DNA of 48,115 bases from Chloroflexota bacterium (GTDB lineage: Bacteria > Chloroflexota > Anaerolineae > UBA4142), in assembly GCA_016208315.1 (NCBI GenBank), contig JACQYF010000003.1:1-48115 (forward strand), given 5' to 3'. Under the pieces are notes generated by a model. The model had not been told where the DNA came from, made no database searches, and saw nothing but the letters and a program-made list of their open reading frames with translations. The position numbers and the translations under genes are program-made. Each line of letters begins with the position of its first letter. Position 1 is the stretch's first letter. Below, piece after piece: positions 26,113 through 34,571 of the stretch.

Positions 26113-26613
26113 GTGCCGCCCCAGCTCTGCGATCCGTACGACGCTCTCAGCCACGGCTTGTTGATCGCCTTGCAGAAATACAAGTTGCAAAGCGATCAGG
26201 ATTTTGAAGACTACCTCGACCGCGTCCTTCCTTATTTGGAAGATCCTCGTTATGTGGAAGCAGTGGATGATCTGTTTGTCCGGCGCATCGAGGAAATCTT
26301 GGAAGGGATGTACAACTGGCGCTTTCGCTTCTCAACTCACCAGGCAATTGGCGATGCCACCAAGGTGCTTGCCCTCTTGCGGGACAATGCGAACCTCGGC
26401 AAGGGCATTGGGATTGATGAATACGAGAATGCACCGCCGGCCAAGAAGGATCGCATCGGACGCGGACCACACAATACCAAGGTGGTGCGCCATCTCGTCG
26501 TGGAGCATCTCTCTGAGGAATTGCAAACCGATCGGCGTAACATTTTCAGCGCGCTGAAGGCACTGCGCCTCTCTACCCGCCAGGCCTTGCACGAAGGTTG
26601 GTTGCCTTGCTGA
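26113..26613 (+). CDS. Hypothetical protein, perhaps N-terminally truncated
   Basis: A 166-aa protein I do not recognise. It is charged and mainly helical (LIALQKYKLQSDQDFEDYLDRVLPYLED...), with a C-terminal block NTKVVRHLVVEHLSEELQTDRRNIFSALKALRLSTRQALHEGWLP that could be a winged-helix or nucleic-acid-binding segment. The only start is a GTG at 26113 with no ribosome site, exactly at the junction with the recombinase remnant, so the 5' part of the gene may have been lost. A hairpin follows at 26711. Confidence 0.5.
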   Translation: MPPQLCDPYDALSHGLLIALQKYKLQSDQDFEDYLDRVLPYLEDPRYVEAVDDLFVRRIEEILEGMYNWRFRFSTHQAIGDATKVLALLRDNANLGKGIGIDEYENAPPAKKDRIGRGPHNTKVVRHLVVEHLSEELQTDRRNIFSALKALRLSTRQALHEGWLPC

Positions 26614-26710
26614 CACAGACCTAAACGTACGATCCCGTTGACCAGCCGCGCCTACGGCAAACAAAGCCAAAAGACCATGGTCTATCCGAACGAGCGCAGG
26701 CAAGATTCAA

Positions 26711-26745
26711 AGAAGAGAAGGGCTCCCAACGATCCCTTCTCTTCT
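26711..26745 (+). terminator. Hairpin after the hypothetical gene
   Basis: Perfect 12-bp stem AGAAGAGAAGGG/CCCTTCTCTTCT, 11-nt loop, followed by GCTTTCTGCTCT. The tail is pyrimidine-rich rather than a pure T-run. The rest of 26614-26832 shows nothing else. Confidence 0.55.
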
Positions 26746-26832
26746 GCTTTCTGCTCTGCATCAGCGCCCTATTTTTATTTGCGGACTACTCTGCTGGCGT
26801 ATGGGAATGGCAGAAACCACTGCGCGGTCCAT

Positions 26833-26861
26833 TTGAAGGCGATGGTGATGCAGAGTATAAT
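26833..26861 (+). promoter_or_regulatory. Sigma-70 type promoter
   Basis: TTGAAG (26833-26838), 17-nt spacer, TATAAT (26856-26861), 44 bases before the ATG at 26905, which has its own GGGGAG ribosome site. Confidence 0.65.
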
Positions 26862-26904
26862 TGACTTGCGGGAGTTCAGAGAATAAAAAAGGGGAGTGTT
26901 CACC

Positions 26905-27743
26905 ATGCGAGTTAAACATGACGGGCCGACGCTGAAACAAATCACACTCCAAGTGTTGGGAGAATTGAGCGCGCCTGCCTCGGTGGATGTGGTCGCGCAA
27001 GAAATTCTCGCGCGGTACCTCTTCGAATCCAAAGAGCCGCGCAAGCGCGTCCGGAATCTCTTCCGCTCGGACGACATCCTTGGCGTCGAACTCGTCTATC
27101 TCGATTCCCAAACGATTGCGCCGCTGCGCTGGGCGATGAACGCCTCTCCACCAACCCTGCGATTCTGACTGCCTTTGCGCGTATGCCCGGCGCGCGTGAC
27201 TATCCCGGCGATCATTGGCTGACGGTCTTGGCAAACGATCCCCACTTTCTCGTCAGCGATTTCGAGATCAAGCGCAGTGAGGGCATCTCCACGGTTGACT
27301 TGCTGCGCGACCCCTTGGACGCGGTGGAATTTCGGCCGCGCCATTTTACGGTCGAGCAAGGCAACCAAGTCTATCGCTTTACGGCGACGTTAGACTATGG
27401 CACGCAGAAACGCGTCGTCGAGATTCAGGGGAAGCACACGCTCGGCGATTTCGATGCGGTGCTTCGGGAAGCCTTTCGCCTGGGCCCGCTGGATCATCTC
27501 AGCGCCTTGACGCGTATTACGTCGCGCGGCCAGGGGAAGCTGCCGCGGGAGCAACGGTATGGCGTGCTCAACCCGTTTGAACCGACGGCGGCAATGCAAC
27601 TGCCGCTTGCTGGGTTGGGATTGGAAGTGGGCGCGCACCTGGAATACCTGTATGACTTTGGTGAAAGTCTGTGCCATACGCTCATCCTCGAAAGTATCGC
27701 GTTCGCGGAGCGCGGTGTGCAATATCCCCGCGTGGTGAGGTGA
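26905..27743 (+). pseudogene. pRiA4b ORF-3-like gene broken by a frameshift
   Basis: Two frames appear to be one gene. The first (ATG 26905, good GGGGAG site) encodes an N-terminal winged-helix-like domain (KQITLQVLGELSAPASVDVVAQEILARYL) and ends at 27168. The second frame takes over near 27120 (ALGDERLSTNPAILTAFARM), with a possible internal ATG at 27183, and runs to 27743. Its end (LEYLYDFGESLCHTLILESI) matches the plasmid pRiA4b ORF-3-like fold, which normally has Y-x-Y-D-F-G-D-x-W-x-H. The overlap suggests a one-base indel near 27115-27130. Translational coupling of two proteins is the alternative. Function unknown. The next gene follows by 4 bp. Confidence 0.55.
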
Positions 27744-27747
27744 AAGA

Positions 27748-28101
27748 ATGAGCACGCGTATCAGATGGTCGGATATTGAACGCCAAGATATTGTTGGGAC
27801 ACTGGAACTGATGGTCGTTTACGTCGAAAGCGGTACATGCTCTTCCAATGCGTACGGTCACACGCGCGAGTCCTTGTACAGCAGTTTGGCGGCGGGGTTA
27901 TTGGCGGAGCATCCCGATTTTTATCCGCTGTTTCAGCATCGTTTGAGAGCACTGCTTCGCCAGTCGGCGGATATCGGCTGGGGTTATAGCGAGGCCGTGA
28001 ATGAAATTGTGGGACAGATGGACGCCGACATGGAAGCAGAGATGGAAGAAGCGGAAGCCGACGACCACTCGTCGCTTAGCCCACCGGCTGTGGAAAGTTA
28101 A
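27748..28101 (+). CDS. Hypothetical protein
   Basis: A 117-aa acidic protein I do not recognise, with an alpha-helical centre (ESLYSSLAAGLLAEHPDFYPLFQHRLRALLRQ) and a strongly acidic tail (MDADMEAEMEEAEADD). AGGTGAAAG lies just before the ATG and the gene starts 4 bp after the pRiA4b-like frame, so the two form an operon from the promoter at 26833-26861. Confidence 0.6.
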   Translation: MSTRIRWSDIERQDIVGTLELMVVYVESGTCSSNAYGHTRESLYSSLAAGLLAEHPDFYPLFQHRLRALLRQSADIGWGYSEAVNEIVGQMDADMEAEMEEAEADDHSSLSPPAVES

Positions 28102-28145
28102 CGAATTATTATTTCGGGGACCGTTGACGGACATGATGCGAGGTA

Positions 28146-28508
28146 TTATCTGGGAGATCTGAACAGCATCTCGGATGTGAAACCATTCGCCCGCACCGCG
28201 TCTATGTCCGCCACATGCGCCTGCTGCTCTTGGGCGTGATCGCGGACCAGTGCGACGAACCGGACTTGCGGATAATGCGTTTTGAGTTCACACAATCCGA
28301 CGAGAGCAGTAGCACCACCTTCACTGACGTTCAGCACTACCAACGCAGGCACGCTTTCCGCCAGCAATTGCAAACCCGAAGTGACATCCTCCGCTTCACC
28401 CACGAGCGCGATCCGGTTATCTGCGCGCAACAATACACTCAAGGCATCCCGCAGACGCCCGGGCGGTGCGACGATTACGACCGGGATAGGGCTAGTGGGT
28501 GGAAACAC
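28146..28508 (-). CDS. Degenerate response-regulator receiver domain
   Basis: A 120-aa protein with the CheY-like alternation (PVVIVAPPGRLRDALSVLLR, LVGEAEDVTSGLQLL, LVVLNVSEGGATALVGLCEL, VRFVALVRDH). The acidic pair after strand 1 is replaced by Ala-Pro and the phospho-acceptor Asp by Asn (LVVLN). The switch Lys is not evident, and no output domain follows. It should therefore not be phosphorylated in the normal way; it is either a pseudo-receiver or a decaying fragment of a NarL-type regulator. The start is a GTG. It is convergent with the preceding operon and lies just beyond the terminator of the large cluster. Confidence 0.6.
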   Translation of the reverse strand: MFPPTSPIPVVIVAPPGRLRDALSVLLRADNRIALVGEAEDVTSGLQLLAESVPALVVLNVSEGGATALVGLCELKTHYPQVRFVALVRDHAQEQQAHVADIDAVRANGFTSEMLFRSPR

Positions 28509-28567
28509 ATATCAGCATACCGCAAACGGCTTCCACGCACAATGACAGAAACGGGGTCTTTGATAGT

Positions 28568-28595
28568 ATAAAAAATGACCACCCGCAGGTGGTCA
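28568..28595 (-). terminator. Terminator of the large minus-strand cluster
   Basis: Minus strand stem TGACCACC/GGTGGTCA (28595-28588 with 28583-28576, 4-nt loop) followed by TTTTTT. It lies 30 bp past the stop of the C39 exporter gene, the last gene of the cluster. Confidence 0.88.
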
Positions 28596-28625
28596 AAAAT
28601 GACCAGATCGCTAGGAATGATTTGA

Positions 28626-31334
28626 TCATTGCGACTCCCGCAACTCCCCCTCTTCGATCCACAGCCGCCGCCACGCCGCGCTTGCCCACAGTCCGCGGCG
28701 CACGTCTTCTTCCGCGCTCAACATCGCACAGTAGCGCGAATTGGGTCGCGCCGCCAGGACGGACGGTGCGCCATCTTCGACGACGCGCCCATTCTCGACG
28801 ACGACGACGCGCTCGAACGCCTGCGTTTCGCCAAGGTCGTGCGTGATGCAGAGCAGGGTCGCCTCGCGCCAATGGGCGCGCGCCTGAAGGAGCAGCGCGC
28901 GCCGCGCGGCGCGGTCCAGCCCGCGAAATGGCTCGTCCAAGATCGCGAGTCGCACATCCTTCTTGTTCAGCGCGCGACCTAAGCGCACGCGCTGTCCCTC
29001 GCCGCCGGAGACCAAGCCGCCGCTTTCGCCGAGCGCGGTTTGCATTCCGTCGGGCAGTCGCTCCAGGATGCCGAACAGGTCGGCTTCTTCCAGTGTGTTG
29101 CCAACCGAGTTATCGCCATCCGGATTGCCGTATTGGAGATTGGCGAGGAGCGAGCGATTCCACAATTGCACCGCCGGGTCTACCCACGCCGTTTCGCGGC
29201 GCAGAGCGCGCAACCTCTCGCCGTCGAGCGGCGCATCGTCAATGCAGCACTGACCTTCCGTCGGCTTGTGCCACCCCAGTAAAATGCCAACCAGACTGGA
29301 CTTGCCCGCGCCCGATGGCCCCACAATCGCGACGTGTTCGCCCGGCTTGATGTTCAGGTTGATGTCGCTCAAGATCGTATGACCGCCGGCTTGCACGGCA
29401 ACGTGGTTCATTGTGATCCCGATTGCGCTGCCAAGGTGGTTCGGTGGTTGGGTGGTTGGGTGGTTGGACTGCTCCTCGACTAGTTGACTAGTTGACGATT
29501 CGACTACTTGACTAACCTCATCCGGCGCTCCGAGCGGTTCCAGCAAACGCAGCGTGTGATTCCGCATGAGCGGGTATTGCTCCAACAGCGTGAACATGGC
29601 TTGCGCCAGCGCGGGCAGATTGAGCGTCCAATAAAACAACAGTAGCACATTGCTCGTCTGCCCGCCGCGCGCCGCAAAGTTCAAGAGAATGACGACCGAG
29701 AAAGCGGCGTACAACGTCGCGCTGAGACCCTGCAATACGACGATCATGCGCCAGGTGTCAAACGACGAGCGCGCCCATTCGGTCAACAGCGTTTCGTGCT
29801 CACGGCGCATCGAACGCTCCGCGCCGTGCATCCGCGCCGGGATCAAACCGAGGAGCGCGTCGAGATAAAAACGGCTCAACGTGCCATTGTGTGTGAACAG
29901 GCGCATCTCGCGCTCGCGTTGGATGATGTTGCTCAAGTACGCGACCACGCCCAAGACCGCCGCGAACGCAATCGCCCACGGCGCGCTGACCGGATCGAGG
30001 ATAATCACGCCGAGCGCGGTCAAGAGCAGTTGAAATCCCAGACGCAAAACATTCACCGCCAGCGTCGGCAGGGCGCGCAGCGCGCGCAGACCGTGCGCGC
30101 GCATCGCCATATCGGACGTGAGGCGGCTGTGAAAGTAGCGGTCGCTCAAGCGCGGAATTTTTTCGAGGAGCAGGATGCGCAGCCGCGTCTCCAGCCGCCG
30201 CCCGATCCGTTGCTCGACGGTCGTCAGCGGCAGTTCGAGCGCGAACAGGAACAGAACGAGCGCGAACAAGACGCCGATAGCGACCAACTGCGTTCCGAAC
30301 TGGGGCAAACTCAATCCCAATTTCATCACGCCCTGTAGCAGGAGCGCCTCGACGGTCACGCCGAGCGCCGCCACAAAGAGCGCGATGACTAGCACGCCGA
30401 ATGCGAATAGCCCATCCTGGCGCAACGCGCGCCACAATTCCTTTTCGGGATGGAGCGGCGGCTCTTGCAATGCGGCGACGAGTTCCGGCGATAATTTTTT
30501 CTCGACCAATACTTCGGGCGGCTTGAGGGCTAGACCGCGCACGCGGACGAGGACTGCACCGCGCAAAAGCAACTGCTCTGCGCTGTCGGCTTTGGCGGGA
30601 TCGCGCGGCAGTGGCTCGACAAACCAAAACGGGGTAGGACAAATTTCTAAATTTGTCCCACGCGCCTCTTCGAAAAACCGCGTGAGCACCTGCGCCGCGA
30701 TCTCGCCGCGCTCCAAGCCGTTGGCGCGCACGATGGACGCGACCATCCGCGTCGCCGCGTCCAATGCCGCCAGCCCGCGCCAGCCGGGATCGGCGGTTGC
30801 CTGCGCGATCAGTTCGGCAATGCGCGCGTCGGTCAATTGCAACTCACCCAGGCGCCGGCGCAATGGCGCGAGGAACCCGTCCGTGCCAGCCCAATCACGA
30901 TATGCCTGCACTGGCACCGGGAAACGATGAATGTACAATTCGGCCAGCAACTGTTTTTCATCCACCCAACGTCGCCCCGTGCCGGGGTCCATCACTTGCA
31001 CGAATCGCCCATGCTTGCTCCAGATGATGATAAAGTGCGTCAGCCCATTCGGCAGGCGGACGACGACGAGCGCGGGCAGCGCGTTCGCTTCCGGAAGCAA
31101 GAGATGGTCGGCGGGAATCATTATCTGCTCGGCGTCGAGACCGAGTTGGATGGCGACTTGCTCGATGGTGTCAATCGAAGTGCCGTCCACTTCCGTCTGG
31201 CACGCTTCGCGCAGACGACCGTAACTCGCGGAGATGTCAAAGCCCTCCAGCAGCGCTTTGAGCGACGCCGGACCGCAGTCCATCTCGGACGTCTGCACGA
31301 CTTCGGGAACGAAAAAGCGTGGTGTGGTTGGCAT
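28626..31334 (-). CDS. C39 peptidase-containing ABC exporter (PCAT)
   Basis: A 902-aa exporter that should cleave a leader, usually after Gly-Gly, and pump the peptide out. Peptidase C39 about 8-125: Cys20 (SEMDCGPASL), His100 (LTHFII) and Asp116 (VMDPGTG) form the triad. A non-standard helical insert (about 150-300) precedes the transmembrane domain (about 305-600). ATPase about 640-870: Walker A GPSGAGKS (672-679), signature SGGEGQ (776-781), Walker B LAILDEP (796-802), H-loop CITHD. The Q-loop reads AWVDPAVQLW, with Asp where Gln is usual. Two intergenic-type repeats lie in frame at about 30635-30656 and 29435-29515. Usual PCATs are about 700-750 aa. Last gene of the cluster. Confidence 0.9.
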   Translation of the reverse strand: MPTTPRFFVPEVVQTSEMDCGPASLKALLEGFDISASYGRLREACQTEVDGTSIDTIEQVAIQLGLDAEQIMIPADHLLLPEANALPALVVVRLPNGLTHFIIIWSKHGRFVQVMDPGTGRRWVDEKQLLAELYIHRFPVPVQAYRDWAGTDGFLAPLRRRLGELQLTDARIAELIAQATADPGWRGLAALDAATRMVASIVRANGLERGEIAAQVLTRFFEEARGTNLEICPTPFWFVEPLPRDPAKADSAEQLLLRGAVLVRVRGLALKPPEVLVEKKLSPELVAALQEPPLHPEKELWRALRQDGLFAFGVLVIALFVAALGVTVEALLLQGVMKLGLSLPQFGTQLVAIGVLFALVLFLFALELPLTTVEQRIGRRLETRLRILLLEKIPRLSDRYFHSRLTSDMAMRAHGLRALRALPTLAVNVLRLGFQLLLTALGVIILDPVSAPWAIAFAAVLGVVAYLSNIIQREREMRLFTHNGTLSRFYLDALLGLIPARMHGAERSMRREHETLLTEWARSSFDTWRMIVVLQGLSATLYAAFSVVILLNFAARGGQTSNVLLLFYWTLNLPALAQAMFTLLEQYPLMRNHTLRLLEPLGAPDEVSQVVESSTSQLVEEQSNHPTTQPPNHLGSAIGITMNHVAVQAGGHTILSDINLNIKPGEHVAIVGPSGAGKSSLVGILLGWHKPTEGQCCIDDAPLDGERLRALRRETAWVDPAVQLWNRSLLANLQYGNPDGDNSVGNTLEEADLFGILERLPDGMQTALGESGGLVSGGEGQRVRLGRALNKKDVRLAILDEPFRGLDRAARRALLLQARAHWREATLLCITHDLGETQAFERVVVVENGRVVEDGAPSVLAARPNSRYCAMLSAEEDVRRGLWASAAWRRLWIEEGELRESQ
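29435..29515. repeat. In-frame microrepeat insertion in the exporter gene
   Basis: GGTGGTTGGGTGGTTGGG-type and ACTAGTTGACTAGTTGAC-type repeats lie inside the exporter gene, encoding a Ser/Gln/Asn/Pro-rich linker between membrane and ATPase domains. Similar words usually occupy intergenic space in such genomes. Confidence 0.6.
30635..30656. repeat. Palindrome within the exporter gene
   Basis: GGACAAATTT-CT-AAATTTGTCC, a perfect 10-bp inverted repeat, lies in frame and encodes the TNLEIC stretch of the exporter's insert region. AT-rich against GC-rich flanks. Confidence 0.65.
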
Positions 31335-31388
31335 GGTGTTTATCCGGGGATGCCGACGCCGAGACTTGTTTCAACTCTCATTCACACC

Positions 31389-34300
31389 TCAGTGCGTCAG
31401 CCATCCAGACAACCATCCTTTCTTTTCGCTGATGCGTGCGGCGACTTGTCTTGCGGCTGCCAGGTCGCTTTCCAGTCTCGCGCACTGGTCATTTGCGGCC
31501 GATAATTCTTGCTGGGCTTGAGCGAATTTCCCCTTCGTTGCACTCAGGGCTTTAGCTGCTGCGCTCAGTTCAGCTTCGCGCGCTTTGACACTCGCCTCCA
31601 GATCGTTTCTGCTTTGGTAGCTGGCATCCAAATCGGCAGCCAGTTGGTCGCGCTCGGCAGCGAATTTCTCAATGTCCGCAAGCAAGCTGCTCTTTTGCGC
31701 CTGGTGCTCGTCCAGGTCGGCGCGGAGTTTGAACAACTCGGCTTCGCGCGATCTCAATGTCATCTCTAACTCGGCTTTGCCCTTGGCTGTAACGTCCAGA
31801 CCGCCTTCGAGTTGGCTGGCACGCGTCTGAGCCAAGCCCAGTTCCTTCTGCAACTCTGCCTTGCCTTGCGTCACAATAACCAGCTCGCCTTCCAGTTGGC
31901 TCGCGCGCCTCTTGAGCGCGCGCAATTCATTCTCCAACTCAGGTCTGACTTGCGCAACAACCAGGTCGCCTTCCAGTTGGCGGGCGCGCGCCTGGACGAG
32001 ACTCTGTTCCTTCTCCAGCTCGGCTTTGCCTTGCGTTGCGATGCTCAATTCACCTTCCAGTTGGCGGGCGCGCGCCTGGACGAGACTCTGTTCCTTCTCC
32101 AACTCAGCTTTGCCTTGCGTCGCGATGCTCAATTCACCTTCCAGTTGGCGGGCGCGCACCTTGAGTAGACCCAGTCCCTTCTCCAACTCGGTTTCGCCTT
32201 TCGTCGCAACCGCCAAGGCACCGGCGAGTTGGGTTTGGCGTGCCTGGAGTACGCCCAGTTCACTCTCCAACGCGGCTTTGCCTTGCGCCACGATGGTCAA
32301 GTCGCCGGCGAGTTGGTTTTCTCGCATCTTGAGTACGCCCAGTTCCTTCTCTGACTCGGCTTTACTTTTCGTCGCAACATCCAGAGCGCCTGCCAGTTGA
32401 CTCGCGCGCACCTTGAGCGTGCCCAGTTCCTTCTCCAACCTGGCTTTGCCTTGCGCGGCGATGCCCAAGTCACCTTCGATTTGGCTGGCGCGCACCTTGA
32501 GTACGACCAGTTCATTCTCCAACCCGGCTTTGCCGTGTGCCGCGATGCTCCGATCGCCCTCGAGTTGGCTGGCACGCGACTTGAGCGCGCCTAGTTCATT
32601 CTCTAGCTCGGCTTTGCCTTGTGCGGCGATGCCCAGGTCGCCTTCGAGTTGGCTGGCGCGCGCTTGGAGTACATTCAGATTCCGCTCTAACTCGGCATTG
32701 TCTTGCATCGCGGCGGCCAGGTCGCCTTCGAGTCGGCTGACGCGCGCTTGGATTGTGCCCAATTCCTTCTCCAACCTCGCTTTGCCTGGTGCGGCGATGC
32801 CCAGGTCGCCTTCCAGTTGGCTGACGCGCACATTGAGCACGCTCAGTTCCTTATCGAGTTCGGCTTTGCCGTGTGCCGCGATGCCGAGATCACCTTCGAG
32901 TTGGCTGGCGCGCGCTTGGACTTGACCGAGTTCCTTCTCCAACTCGGCCTTGGATTCGGTTGCAGCGTCCAGGTCGCCTTCGAGTTGGCTGGCGCGCGCT
33001 TGGACTTGACCGAGTTCCTTCTCCAACTCGGCCTTGGATTCGGTTGCAACATCCAGGTCGCCTTCGAGTTGGCTGGCGCGCGCTCCCAGAACACCCAGTT
33101 CTTGCTCCAACTCGGCTCTGCCTTGCGCCACGGTGCATAGGTCGCCTTCGAGTTGGCTGGCGCGCCCTTCGACTTCGCTCAGGGCAAGCGTGAGCGCGCC
33201 CAGTTCCTGCTCCAAGTTGGCTTTGGCTTGCGTCGTTACGCCGAGATCGCGTTCGAGTTGTGCGGCGCACGCCGTAAGTACAGCCAGTTCCTTCTCCAAC
33301 TCGGCTTTGGCTTGCGTCGTGATATTCAGATCACCTTCGAGTTGGCGGGCGCGCCCTTCGGCTTGGCTTAGGGCAAGCTTGACTTCACCCAGCTCCTTTT
33401 GCAACTCGACCTGTTCCGACACGAGTTTCAATTCGAATGCGACTTGGTTTTTCAGCGTAATATCCCGGTCGCGTTCGAGTTGGCTGGCGCGCGCTTCGGT
33501 TTCGCCCAGGGCGTGCTTGAGCGCGCCCAGTTGCTTCTCCAACTCGGCTTTGGCTCGCGTCGTAACATCCAGATCGCCTTTGAGTTGGTAAGCACGTCCT
33601 TCGGCTTGGCTCAGGGCATGCTTGAGCGCGCCCAGTTGCTTTTCCGACTCGGCTTTGCCTTTCGTCGTGACATCCAGAGTGCCTGCGAGTTGGTTGGCGC
33701 GTCCTTCGGCTCCGCTCAGGGCAACCTTATGCGCGACCAGGTCATCTGCGAGTTGGCGCGCGCGGCCTTCGGCTTCATTCAGGGCAAGCTGGAGTATACC
33801 CAGTTTTTTCTCCAACTCGACTTTGCCTTGCGTCGCGATACTCGAAGCGTTTTCGAGTTGGCGCGCGCGCGCTTTGAGCGCGTCCAGTTCCTGCTCTAAC
33901 TTGCCTCTGCTTGGCGGCACCGGGACGGTGGCACTTGGCCTTTCAGGTAGTCCGGCGAGTTGGCGCAATGCCAGATGGAACGCGGCGGGGTTTTCGTCGG
34001 CGACTTGACAGATCGCAGTCACCGCTTGCGCCTCGCGTTCTTTCTTGGGCGACAGGTACAGTGCGGGTGGAACCGCCACTAGCCGGCGCTCGATCAACAC
34101 CTGATGTAAGTGTTGCCCGAATTGCTTGTGCCGCTGCGGGTCGGCGCGCCAGGCGCGATATGCCAGAAAAATAGGTACGACCGGCTGCACGCTGTCGGGG
34201 TGCCATGCGCCGAGAGCGTACAACAGAACGGCGTCCTCCACGGCCTGCCTGAGTTCCGGCGCGTGGCTCATCTGCGCGTTGTTCAGCCACGCGACATCGA

Positions 34301-34535
34301 AATTGACCGTGCCGCAATATCGCGCGACCTTATCGCCGAAATGATCCAATTCTTTGTCGCCCAGTCCGTTCAGCCAGGCGGCAAAATTTTCCACCGACAC
34401 CGGCAAAGTGTCGGACAACGCGACGTGCTTGGGGAACGCGGCATTGACGCTCCACAGCTTGAATTGTCGCGCCAATTCACGCCTGTCGCTGCGGAGCTTG
34501 AACCACCCACGCAAGCCATTGTACATCATATCCAT
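31389..34535 (-). CDS. Giant coiled-coil protein with N-terminal domain shared with its neighbour
   Basis: A 1048-aa protein. Residues about 20-205 form a helical domain (FAAWLNGLGDKELDHFGDKV, VNFDVAWLNNAQ, AYRAWRADPQ, ALYLSPKKEREAQ) that aligns along its length with the product of the next upstream gene. From about 215 to 960 a 28-residue unit (RASQLEGDLxxATxxKAELE then KELGxLQA), exactly four heptads, repeats some 23-25 times, giving one long coiled coil of the order of 100 nm. A different coiled segment and KKGWLSGWLTH end the protein. No membrane helix or signal peptide. The ribosome site GGAGGA is strong. Probably a structural or scaffold protein for the cluster; the family is unknown to me. 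Confidence 0.8.
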   Translation of the reverse strand: MDMMYNGLRGWFKLRSDRRELARQFKLWSVNAAFPKHVALSDTLPVSVENFAAWLNGLGDKELDHFGDKVARYCGTVNFDVAWLNNAQMSHAPELRQAVEDAVLLYALGAWHPDSVQPVVPIFLAYRAWRADPQRHKQFGQHLHQVLIERRLVAVPPALYLSPKKEREAQAVTAICQVADENPAAFHLALRQLAGLPERPSATVPVPPSRGKLEQELDALKARARQLENASSIATQGKVELEKKLGILQLALNEAEGRARQLADDLVAHKVALSGAEGRANQLAGTLDVTTKGKAESEKQLGALKHALSQAEGRAYQLKGDLDVTTRAKAELEKQLGALKHALGETEARASQLERDRDITLKNQVAFELKLVSEQVELQKELGEVKLALSQAEGRARQLEGDLNITTQAKAELEKELAVLTACAAQLERDLGVTTQAKANLEQELGALTLALSEVEGRASQLEGDLCTVAQGRAELEQELGVLGARASQLEGDLDVATESKAELEKELGQVQARASQLEGDLDAATESKAELEKELGQVQARASQLEGDLGIAAHGKAELDKELSVLNVRVSQLEGDLGIAAPGKARLEKELGTIQARVSRLEGDLAAAMQDNAELERNLNVLQARASQLEGDLGIAAQGKAELENELGALKSRASQLEGDRSIAAHGKAGLENELVVLKVRASQIEGDLGIAAQGKARLEKELGTLKVRASQLAGALDVATKSKAESEKELGVLKMRENQLAGDLTIVAQGKAALESELGVLQARQTQLAGALAVATKGETELEKGLGLLKVRARQLEGELSIATQGKAELEKEQSLVQARARQLEGELSIATQGKAELEKEQSLVQARARQLEGDLVVAQVRPELENELRALKRRASQLEGELVIVTQGKAELQKELGLAQTRASQLEGGLDVTAKGKAELEMTLRSREAELFKLRADLDEHQAQKSSLLADIEKFAAERDQLAADLDASYQSRNDLEASVKAREAELSAAAKALSATKGKFAQAQQELSAANDQCARLESDLAAARQVAARISEKKGWLSGWLTH
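31780..33900. repeat. 84-nt tandem repeats encoding 28-residue coiled-coil units
   Basis: Units repeat every 84 nt with some adjacent copies almost identical (for example about 31975-32150 and 32895-33070), which shows recent duplication. The repeat is coding on the minus strand; the long plus-strand frames here are its shadows. Confidence 0.85.
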
Positions 34536-34571
34536 TGCTTCCTCCTGGCCTTTGCTGATCGTGCCAAGACT

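Noticed and set aside
26761..27234. Minus-strand 157-aa frame opposite the pRiA4b-like gene
   Set aside because: Shadow frame; the plus strand has a promoter, ribosome site and recognisable domain.
31780..33900. Regular 84-nt repeats suggestive of a CRISPR or satellite
   Set aside because: Period, frame and heptad pattern match a coding coiled coil on the minus strand; there are no unique spacers.
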